Shown: one piece after another, positions 1 to 4,768 of the stretch
Position numbering within the stretch: the stretch's first letter is position 1
How the letters are laid out: every line of letters starts with the position of its first letter
Assembly (NCBI GenBank): GCA_900757385.1
Contig: CAAENO010000150.1
Coordinates: 1 to 6,184 of the forward strand
DNA from: an uncultured Collinsella sp.
Lineage (GTDB): Bacteria; Actinomycetota; Coriobacteriia; Coriobacteriales; Coriobacteriaceae
Length of the DNA: 6,184 bases
Direction of reading: 5' to 3'
Notes under the pieces: model-generated
What the model saw: the letters and a program-made list of their open reading frames with translations, nothing else
What the model was told of the DNA's origin: nothing
Databases searched by the model: none
Position numbers and translations under genes: made by a program

Positions 1-34
1 AGGCCCTGGCCGTTTGGCCAGGGCCTCGTTTTGT
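1..34 (+). terminator. Rho-independent terminator of an upstream gene
   Basis: A perfect 11-bp stem (AGGCCCTGGCC at 1-11 pairing with 16-26) closes on a GTTT tetraloop and is followed by the T-rich run CGTTTTGTT. This is a textbook intrinsic terminator for a plus-strand gene left of the window. The stem starts at base 1, so it may be longer than can be seen. Whether it also stops leftward transcription cannot be judged, because the sequence to its left is missing. Confidence 0.8.
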
Positions 35-126
35 TAGTCTTTTTGGGACGGGGCTTTTTGACTACTTTGAGGGTGCGCAGGCAGGGCGGCGAAAGTAGCT
101 AAAAAAGCCCCGTCCCAAAAAGACTA
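35..126. repeat. Long inverted repeat, 25-bp perfect arms plus inner 7-bp arms
   Basis: The 25 bases at 35-59 (beginning TAGTCTTTTTGGGACGGGGC) are the exact reverse complement of 102-126. After a short mismatched step the pairing resumes, with CTACTTT at 62-68 against AAAGTAG at 92-98. A loop of about 23 nt (69-91) remains. The whole can fold into one very long hairpin on either strand. Each arm carries T5 or A5 tracts next to GGGACGGGGC. It lies between the terminator of the left-hand gene and the 3' end of the convergent LysR gene, 15 bp beyond that gene's stop. It may therefore act as a bidirectional terminator. Its size and symmetry also fit a dispersed, non-coding, REP- or MITE-like element. 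There is no ORF inside it and no clear target-site duplication. Confidence 0.75.
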
Positions 127-141
127 CCCGCGCCAAATGAG

Positions 142-1020
142 CTAGTTGAGGAGTTGGGCCATGGCGTTGACGAATTTTTGTACTTGGAGGGTGGGCTCGA
201 GCGGGTAGTGCAAGAAGACCGGCACCTCGCGGCCGCATAGGAACGGCACGCCCACAAAGGCCGGGTGCACACCCGACCATGCGCCGCAGGTGAGCACCGC
301 GTCGCCCTTTTCCTCGGCTTCGTTAAAGAGCGCAAAGTCGAAGCTATCCACGTCGATCACGTCCACGCCGCCGTCGGCCAAAAGGTCAATGCGCAGGCTG
401 TCCATGGCGTCGTTGCCGTGGCGCAGTACGCGCAGACGCATACCCTCCAAGTCGGCGATCGAAATACGGTTCTTGCGTGCCAGCGGGCTCGTGCGCGGCA
501 GGTCGATATAAAACGGCACGTTGACAATGCGGAGCTTTTGGCAGGCATCACCCCAGCGCGGGGTCGAAAAACTCGACTGCACCACATCCACCTCGCGCCC
601 CAGACCTCGCATGACGGTCTCGCGCTCATCGTAAAGGTCCCCCACCGGCACAATCTCAAAACGCAAGCGCGGCTCCATGTCGTGCACCTGCGGCCACAGC
701 GCGAGCGTGTGGCGCCCCGGGCACATCATCGATACGCCCAGGCGCACCGCACCGCCATCGCCCGCCGCTCGCCGGGCGCGGCGCAACGCATCCTCGGATT
801 GGCGCATAATCGAGCGCGCGTCGTCCACCAACAGCGCGCCCGCCGGCGTCACCTTGACGCCCGAGTGCGAGCGCTCGAACAACGTGATGCCAAACTCGGC
901 CTCGAACCCCGACACCTGTTTGACGAGCGCCGGGGTCGACACGCGCAGCTTTGCCGCGGCACGCGAGAAACTTCCCAGCTCCGCGGCGGCCGAAATAGCG
1001 TCAAGTCGTCGATCGTACAC
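142..1020 (-). CDS. LysR-type transcriptional regulator
   Basis: This is a DNA-binding regulator that probably controls the divergent dehydrogenase/transporter genes. The protein is 292 aa from the chosen start, normal for the family. Residues 1-60 form the winged helix-turn-helix, with the LysR pattern LDAISAAAELGSFSRAAAKL, then STPALVKQVSGFEAEFGITLFERS and VTPAG. A linker helix rich in Arg and Ala follows, and from about residue 90 comes the periplasmic-binding-protein-like effector domain (VRLGVSMMC onward). The GTG at 1020 is preferred because CGGGAG lies 6 nt upstream (1027-1032) and the protein then begins MYDRRLDAI, as LysR proteins do. A longer GTG start at 1053 would add 11 basic residues but has no Shine-Dalgarno site. 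The effector is unknown; the neighbours suggest a hydroxylated organic acid or sugar derivative. Family call secure, target inferred from position. Confidence 0.93.
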   Translation of the reverse strand: MYDRRLDAISAAAELGSFSRAAAKLRVSTPALVKQVSGFEAEFGITLFERSHSGVKVTPAGALLVDDARSIMRQSEDALRRARRAAGDGGAVRLGVSMMCPGRHTLALWPQVHDMEPRLRFEIVPVGDLYDERETVMRGLGREVDVVQSSFSTPRWGDACQKLRIVNVPFYIDLPRTSPLARKNRISIADLEGMRLRVLRHGNDAMDSLRIDLLADGGVDVIDVDSFDFALFNEAEEKGDAVLTCGAWSGVHPAFVGVPFLCGREVPVFLHYPLEPTLQVQKFVNAMAQLLN

Positions 1021-1026
1021 GTCAAT

Positions 1027-1032
1027 CTCCCG
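1027..1032 (-). promoter_or_regulatory. Ribosome binding site deciding the LysR start
   Basis: On the minus strand CGGGAG lies 6 nt before the GTG at 1020-1018. The alternative GTG at 1053-1051 has only a C-rich leader with no AGGAG-like site upstream. This favours the 292-aa form over the 303-aa form. Confidence 0.6.
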
Positions 1033-1078
1033 TTTTCGCACGCGCGGGCCCACAGCGCCGCAGGGGGTCGTTTTCGCA
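1031..1078. repeat. Short direct repeat in the LysR leader
   Basis: The decamer CGTTTTCGCA occurs at 1031-1040 and again at 1069-1078, 38 bp apart, in the 5' leader of the LysR gene. The first copy lies just upstream of that gene's ribosome binding site. It could be a pair of protein-binding sites, but ten matching bases within 50 bp can also be chance. Confidence 0.3.
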
Positions 1079-1128
1079 GGTCACACGCTCAATTGCGAAC
1101 AAACCTCAATGCACAGTGTAAACCTACG

Positions 1129-1145
1129 GTTAACGCCATTCTAAC
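1129..1145. promoter_or_regulatory. Candidate LysR box (T-N11-A in a dyad)
   Basis: GTTA at 1129-1132 and TAAC at 1142-1145 form an inverted repeat with a 9-nt spacer, giving the classic T-N11-A pattern (T1131, A1143). The centre lies about 54 bp before the predicted start of the SDR transcript, in the range where LysR proteins bind to activate. It overlaps the candidate -10 box of the LysR gene itself, the usual layout for autorepression. A second small dyad, AACC-TAC-GGTT at 1121-1131, touches it. The placement is persuasive but the motif is short. Confidence 0.45.
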
Positions 1146-1146
1146 A
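1138..1146 (-). promoter_or_regulatory. Candidate extended -10 promoter of the LysR gene
   Basis: On the minus strand the sequence reads TGTTAGAAT, an extended -10 (TGn) followed by TAGAAT, which matches TATAAT at five of six positions. No good -35 lies upstream, as is common with extended -10 promoters. Transcription would start near 1131, leaving a leader of about 110 nt before the GTG. It overlaps the candidate LysR box. Confidence 0.4.
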
Positions 1147-1155
1147 AATATGCAA

Positions 1156-1184
1156 TTCACCTGCGCGAACGCTAAGCATACGAT
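1156..1184 (+). promoter_or_regulatory. Candidate sigma-70-type promoter for the SDR-MFS-Gfo unit
   Basis: TTCACC at 1156-1161 (four of six to TTGACA) and TACGAT at 1179-1184 (four of six to TATAAT) are separated by exactly 17 bp. The predicted start is near 1191, giving a leader of about 60 nt. The mediocre hexamers fit a promoter that needs an activator, in line with the candidate LysR box just upstream. Confidence 0.45.
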
Positions 1185-1200
1185 AACCAGCGAAAACCAC

Positions 1201-1227
1201 GTGGGTCGGTTAATGGGAGCGACCCAC
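1201..1227 (+). promoter_or_regulatory. Leader hairpin upstream of the SDR gene
   Basis: GTGGGTCG (1201-1208) pairs perfectly with CGACCCAC (1220-1227) around an 11-nt loop. It lies in the predicted 5' leader and is directly followed by the purine run AGGGAGG (1228-1234). The likely working ribosome binding site, AAGGGA, is at 1241-1246, 7 nt before the ATG. No U-run follows, so it is not an intrinsic terminator. It could stabilise the mRNA, affect ribosome access or be a DNA operator. It matches no riboswitch class I recognise. Confidence 0.5.
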
Positions 1228-1253
1228 AGGGAGGCACAAGAAGGGAAGTTCCT

Positions 1254-2135
1254 ATGAGCAATTGGCTTAAGCTCGAGGGCGATGTTTGCGCCGTGACCGG
1301 CGCGCTCGGCGGCATGGGCGTCGAGATTTGCCGCGAGTTCGCCCGCAATGGCGCCAACGTCGTCCTGCTCGACCTGGACGAGGAGAAGGTCAAGGCCGCT
1401 GCCGCCGACCTCGCTGCCGAGTTTGGCATCCACGCCGAGGGCTACAAGATGAACGCCACCGACGAGGCCGAGGTTCAGGCCGCCGTCGACGCCACCATCG
1501 CCAACTTCGGCCGCGTCGACGTCCTCGTCAACACCGCCGGCATCCTGCGCTTCGCCGCCATGGAGGACCTGCCGCTAAGCGACTGGGAGCAGGTGCTCAA
1601 CGTCAACCTCACCGGCTACTTCATCACCTCGCAGCGCTTTGGTCGCGAGATGATCAAGGCCGGCCAGGGCCGCCTAGTGCACATCTCGACCGTTGCCAGC
1701 CACTCCCCCGAGACGTTCTCGGGCGTGTACAGCTCCACCAAGGCGGGCGTCAACATGATGTCCAAGATGCTCGCCGCCGAGTGGGGCCCCTACGGCGTCC
1801 GCTCCAACTGCGTCGAGCCCTGCTTTGTCAAGACACCCATGTCGGCAAGCTTTTACGCCGATCCCGAGGTCGAGAAGAGCCGCAGCCGCCTCATCGCCAC
1901 GCGCCGCATCGGCGAGGTCAGCGATATCGCCAACGCCGTCATGTTCCTGGCGTCCAAGCGCTCGGACTTTACCACCGGCGACGCCATCAAGGTCGACGGC
2001 GGCTTCTCCAACATGATGGGCGACCTCACCGCCAAGCCCGGCGGCCGCCGCGCCTTTGCCGACAACTACCTCAAGAACAAGGGCGTCGAGCTCTGGTCCG
2101 ATGAGTCCGGCGTCGCAAAGCCGACTGACCAGTAA
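1254..2135 (+). CDS. Classical short-chain dehydrogenase/reductase (SDR)
   Basis: This is probably a cytosolic NAD(H)-dependent dehydrogenase of 293 aa that interconverts an alcohol and a ketone. The Rossmann fold shows TGALGGMG at residues 15-22 for the dinucleotide. Asp40 ends the second beta strand, which favours NAD over NADP. NTAG (93-96) and Asn118 in NVNLTG follow, then YSSTK with Tyr159 and Lys163. The position 13 before Tyr159, where the catalytic Ser normally sits, is Thr146; Ser145 lies next to it. The usual PG after the active site is PC (189-190). The family ending TGDAIKVDGGF (241-251) is present, followed by an unusual tail of about 42 residues. It is the first gene of the unit, with an AAGGGA site 7 nt before the ATG. 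The substrate is unknown: a polyol, sugar acid or similar hydroxy compound is plausible from the neighbours. Family call secure, reaction inferred. Confidence 0.95.
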   Translation: MSNWLKLEGDVCAVTGALGGMGVEICREFARNGANVVLLDLDEEKVKAAAADLAAEFGIHAEGYKMNATDEAEVQAAVDATIANFGRVDVLVNTAGILRFAAMEDLPLSDWEQVLNVNLTGYFITSQRFGREMIKAGQGRLVHISTVASHSPETFSGVYSSTKAGVNMMSKMLAAEWGPYGVRSNCVEPCFVKTPMSASFYADPEVEKSRSRLIATRRIGEVSDIANAVMFLASKRSDFTTGDAIKVDGGFSNMMGDLTAKPGGRRAFADNYLKNKGVELWSDESGVAKPTDQ

Positions 2136-2158
2136 ACCAGCCCGGTAGAAAGGGGCGC

Positions 2159-2187
2159 GGGGCAAGCACCTCAGCGGCGTTTGCCCC
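2159..2187 (+). other. Possible mRNA hairpin between SDR and MFS genes
   Basis: GGGGCAA (2159-2165) can pair with TTGCCCC (2181-2187) around a 15-nt loop. A C-rich stretch follows instead of a T-run, so it is not an intrinsic terminator. It could be a processing or stability element giving different mRNA levels for the two genes. A 7-bp stem in GC-rich DNA may also be chance. Confidence 0.35.
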
Positions 2188-2219
2188 TCCCCTCCCCCGT
2201 ATCGATTAGAAAGAGTCCA

Positions 2220-3476
2220 ATGGCTTCCAACAACTCCAACAAGGGTCGCGCCGTCGTGCTTTCCGCCGCGTGCGTCACCATGTTCTTCATCAGCTCCATC
2301 GCGCTGTATTCCGTCGTGAGCAAGAACCTGCTCGCCGTCTACCCCGAGTGGTCGAGCGCCCTTACCTGGGCTTTCCCGGTCTTCCAGACCATCATGGCCG
2401 TGACGGGCATCTTCGCCGGCCGCATCTCCGATAAGATCGGCCCGCGCAACGTCGTGATCGCTGCCGCCGTGTGCTACGGCCTGGGCTGGTTCATGTCCGG
2501 CACCGTCACCGAGCCGTGGCAGTTCTACCTGTGGTTCTCGCTCGTCGCCGCCATCGGCAACGGCCTGGGCTACAACCCGGCACTCACCACCGGCCAAAAG
2601 TGGTTCATCGACAAGAAGGGCCTCGCCTCCGGCATCACCCTGGCCGCTTCGACCGCCGGTCCCGCCGTGCTGTCCCCGGTGCTCGCCTCGCTGCTCATCC
2701 CGAGCCTGGGCATCTTTGGCGCCCTCAAGGCACTCGGCGTCATCTTCTTTGTGACGATCGCCGCCTCCGCCCTGTTCCTGAAGGCCCCCGAGGCCGGTTG
2801 GCTGCCCGAGGGCTTCGAGGCCCCCAAGGGCGGCGCGCACGCCGGCACCTTCGGTGACCTCACCCCGGGCGAGATGGTCAAGACCCCGCGCTTCTGGGTC
2901 CTCATCGTCACCTTCGCCTTTGCTGCCACTGCAGGCACTCTGCTTGTGGGCAAGGTTGCCTCCATCGCCGCCGTCCAGCTCTTCGCCGACCCCACGAGCG
3001 CCGCGGCCGTCGCCCTCGGCGGTGTGGTGGTCTCCGTCAACACCTGCGCCAACCTGGTCGGCCGTCTGTCCTTTGGCCAGATCATCGACAAGCTCGGCGC
3101 CTACAAGTCGCTGCTCATCAGCCTTGTCGTCACCATCGTCGCGCTCGTCATCATGTCGATGAGCTTTACGCAGAGCATGTTCTTTGTGGCGCTCGCCCTG
3201 CTTGGCTTTAGCTTTGGCGCCCTGCTCGTCATCTACCCGCCGCTTACCGGTGGCGCCTTTGGCACCAGCAACATCGGTGTCAACTACGGCATCATGTTCT
3301 TGGGCTATGCCGCTTCTACCTGGATCAGCCAGCCCATCACCGCCGTGCTGTATCACGCCGAGGCCGGCAGCGCCGCCTACCAGCAGTCCTTCTACGGCGC
3401 CATCGTGATCGCCGCCATCGCCGTCGTACTCACCGTCTACATGATGGTCTCCGACAGCAAGAAGAAGTCCGCCTAG
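2220..3476 (+). CDS. MFS transporter, oxalate/formate antiporter (OFA) type
   Basis: This is an inner-membrane carrier of 418 aa with about 12 hydrophobic helices in two halves joined by a cytoplasmic loop (about 190-222). GRISDKIGPRNV (67-78) is the MFS loop 2-3 motif, and a weaker copy, GRLSFGQIIDKLG, occurs at 281-293. ASGITLAASTAGPAV (136-150) and the linker ending EMVKTPRFWVL (218-228) are typical of OFA carriers. Family members move small organic acids, some by exchange. OxlT uses a lysine in helix 11 for oxalate; here 351-378, about helix 11, has no Lys or Arg, so oxalate is unlikely. The ATG at 2220 has GAAAGAG 4 nt upstream; a TTG at 2181 has no such site and would add a Pro-rich stretch. 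It probably imports the substrate of the flanking dehydrogenases. Family confident, substrate unknown. Confidence 0.92.
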   Translation: MASNNSNKGRAVVLSAACVTMFFISSIALYSVVSKNLLAVYPEWSSALTWAFPVFQTIMAVTGIFAGRISDKIGPRNVVIAAAVCYGLGWFMSGTVTEPWQFYLWFSLVAAIGNGLGYNPALTTGQKWFIDKKGLASGITLAASTAGPAVLSPVLASLLIPSLGIFGALKALGVIFFVTIAASALFLKAPEAGWLPEGFEAPKGGAHAGTFGDLTPGEMVKTPRFWVLIVTFAFAATAGTLLVGKVASIAAVQLFADPTSAAAVALGGVVVSVNTCANLVGRLSFGQIIDKLGAYKSLLISLVVTIVALVIMSMSFTQSMFFVALALLGFSFGALLVIYPPLTGGAFGTSNIGVNYGIMFLGYAASTWISQPITAVLYHAEAGSAAYQQSFYGAIVIAAIAVVLTVYMMVSDSKKKSA

Positions 3477-3483
3477 TTATACC

Positions 3484-3516
3484 AATGTGGCAAAGGGACA
3501 GTCCCTTTGCCACATT
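3484..3516. repeat. 33-bp near-perfect palindrome (REP-like) between MFS and Gfo genes
   Basis: AATGTGGCAAAGGGAC (3484-3499) is the exact reverse complement of 3501-3516, with the single base A3500 at the axis. It starts 8 bp after the MFS stop codon and ends 17 bp before the ribosome binding site of the next gene. No T-run follows, so it is a poor intrinsic terminator. In RNA it would give a very stable hairpin able to slow exonucleases or uncouple the two genes. I recall similar TGGCAAAGGGAC-GTCCCTTTGCCA palindromes as common between genes of Coriobacteriia, but could not check this here. Confidence 0.8.
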
Positions 3517-3544
3517 CGCCAGCCACCAGCATTAAGGAGTCGAA

Positions 3545-4585
3545 ATGTCTGAGCTCAACCCCGTCCGCATTGCCGTCATCGGCGCCGGCGCCATGGGCCG
3601 CAACCACATCCGCTTTGTCACCGAGGAGCCCGAGGCCGAGCTCGTCGCCATCGCCGACGCCTTTGAGGGCGCCCGCGCCACGGCCGAGGCCGCCGGCGTG
3701 CCGTTCTTTACCGATCCCGCCCAGATGATGGACGAGGTCAAGCCCGAGGCCGTCATCATCGCCACCCCCAACGACCTGCACCTGGGCGTTGCCCGCGAGG
3801 CCATCAAGCGCAACATCGTGCCGCTGGTCGAAAAGCCGATCTCCAACGATCTCGAGGATGCCCAGGCCTTCGCCGCCGAGGCCGAGACCGCCGGCGTGCC
3901 CGTACTCGTGGGTCAGCACCGTCGCCACAACCCGTTTGTGAACAAGGCCAAGGAGATCATCGAGTCCGGCGAGCTGGGCAAGCTCACCGTGTCGAGCTTC
4001 CACTACATGATCTATAAGAACGACGAGTACTTCGACGTCGAGTGGCGCCGCAAGAAGGGTGCCGGCCCGATTCTGGTCAACCTGGTGCACGACGTCGACC
4101 TGCTCCGTTACCTGCTGGGCGAGCCCGTTGCCGTCCAGGGTATGCAGTCCAGCGCCGCCCGCGGTTTTGAGACCGAGGACTCCGCCGTGGTCAACGTCCG
4201 TTTTGCCGATGGCGCGCTTGCGAGCATGACCATCTCCGACGCCACCGCCAGCCCTTGGAACTGGGAGGCAACCGCTCGCGAGGATCCGCAGTACCGCCCC
4301 TTCGACGCCGACGCCTACTTTATCGGCGGCACCAAGGGCGCCCTGTCGCTGCCCCGCCTGCACCAGTTCTCCTACGACGGCGCCTCTAACTGGCACAAGC
4401 CGCTGCAGATGGAGATTCCGGCCGTCGACCCGGCGCTTCCCCACAAGATGCAGCTCAAGCACTTTGTGAAGGTCGTCCGCCGCGAGGTCGAGCCCGTCGT
4501 GACGCCGGCCGACAACGTCAAGACGCTCACGCTTCTCAACGCCGTCAAGGAGGCCGCCGAGACCGGCCAGCTCGTCGAGCTGTAA
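3545..4585 (+). CDS. Gfo/Idh/MocA-family dehydrogenase
   Basis: This is a cytosolic NAD(P)-dependent oxidoreductase of 346 aa, the family's usual size, acting on a sugar, cyclitol or related polyol/acid. The N-terminal Rossmann domain has VIGAGAMG (11-18), Asp38 at the end of the second strand (suggesting NAD), TPNDLH (74-79) and the hallmark EKP (96-98) with Lys97. The C-terminal sheet domain starts near residue 125. Well-studied inositol dehydrogenases have DxGxH here; this protein has VNLVHDVDLLRYLLG (178-192). His182 is kept, but the Asp four residues before it is Val178, with Asn179 adjacent. I recall NLxHDxD as a recurring subfamily pattern, so this is probably a subgroup trait and not damage. 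AAGGAG lies 5 nt before the ATG. It is last in the unit, 68 bp after the MFS gene, and ends before a strong terminator. The exact substrate is unknown. Confidence 0.95.
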   Translation: MSELNPVRIAVIGAGAMGRNHIRFVTEEPEAELVAIADAFEGARATAEAAGVPFFTDPAQMMDEVKPEAVIIATPNDLHLGVAREAIKRNIVPLVEKPISNDLEDAQAFAAEAETAGVPVLVGQHRRHNPFVNKAKEIIESGELGKLTVSSFHYMIYKNDEYFDVEWRRKKGAGPILVNLVHDVDLLRYLLGEPVAVQGMQSSAARGFETEDSAVVNVRFADGALASMTISDATASPWNWEATAREDPQYRPFDADAYFIGGTKGALSLPRLHQFSYDGASNWHKPLQMEIPAVDPALPHKMQLKHFVKVVRREVEPVVTPADNVKTLTLLNAVKEAAETGQLVEL

Positions 4586-4658
4586 CGCCTTAAGAGCGGC
4601 CGCGACAGAAACCCCATGCCGAGCCCCTCGGTCCGCCACAAATAAGCCCCTCTTCTTT

Positions 4659-4695
4659 GCCCCGCGAGCAGCCTCCTGCCCGCGGGGCTTTCTTT
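4659..4695 (+). terminator. Rho-independent terminator closing the SDR-MFS-Gfo unit
   Basis: GCCCCGCG (4659-4666) pairs with CGCGGGGC (4681-4688). Inside it GCAG (4668-4671) pairs with CTGC (4676-4679) around a CCTC loop, after one A-C mismatch. TTTCTTT follows directly. It lies 74 bp after the Gfo stop and separates this unit from tex. The stretch between stop and terminator holds only a tiny 5-bp hairpin at 4619-4631 and no gene. Confidence 0.88.
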
Positions 4696-4715
4696 GCAGC
4701 CGCGGCGCGGGCGGG

Positions 4716-4724
4716 TGGTAGACT
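4716..4724 (+). promoter_or_regulatory. Candidate extended -10 promoter of tex
   Basis: TGGTAGACT combines a TGn extension with TAGACT, four of six to TATAAT, 44 bp before the tex ATG. The best -35 (TTGCAG at 4694-4699) is weak and has a 19-bp spacer. The strong terminator just upstream means tex needs a promoter in this interval, which supports the call. Confidence 0.4.
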
Positions 4725-4768
4725 GGGTGGCTCATGCACCTGTAACGTACTCACAGACAGGAAGTCCC

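Noticed and set aside
1..141. CRISPR repeat or tRNA in the left-hand repeat area
   Set aside because: The repeated arms are inverted, not direct with regular spacing, and no cloverleaf can be drawn.
265..1257. 330-codon plus-strand frame opposite the LysR gene
   Set aside because: Its product is rich in His, Arg and Ala with no recognisable domain, it spans the divergent control region, and it overlaps the start of the SDR gene. The minus-strand LysR protein has clear family motifs.
1254..2135. Bile-acid hydroxysteroid dehydrogenase, known from Collinsella
   Set aside because: The sequence does not resemble the Collinsella 7-beta enzyme as I recall it, and an organic-acid-type carrier and a Gfo/Idh/MocA partner do not fit bile-acid chemistry. 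A search would settle it.
2181..2219. TTG start extending the MFS protein by 13 residues
   Set aside because: There is no ribosome binding site before 2181 and the extra residues are Pro- and Ser-rich. ATG 2220 has GAAAGAG upstream and gives a normal N-terminus.
1674..3356. 560-codon open frame on the minus strand
   Set aside because: It lies opposite the SDR and MFS genes, whose products are clearly recognisable. Its product is low-complexity (Gly, Asp, His, Arg rich), typical of the antisense shadow of GC-rich genes.
3484..3516. Palindrome as an intrinsic terminator
   Set aside because: The sequence after the stem is CGCCAGCC with no T-run, and a good ribosome site and gene follow at once, so read-through is expected.
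3473..4735. 420-codon open frame on the minus strand
   Set aside because: It is the antisense of the Gfo/Idh/MocA gene and even runs through the palindrome and the terminator. Its composition is Gly, Val, Leu and Asp rich with no family motif.
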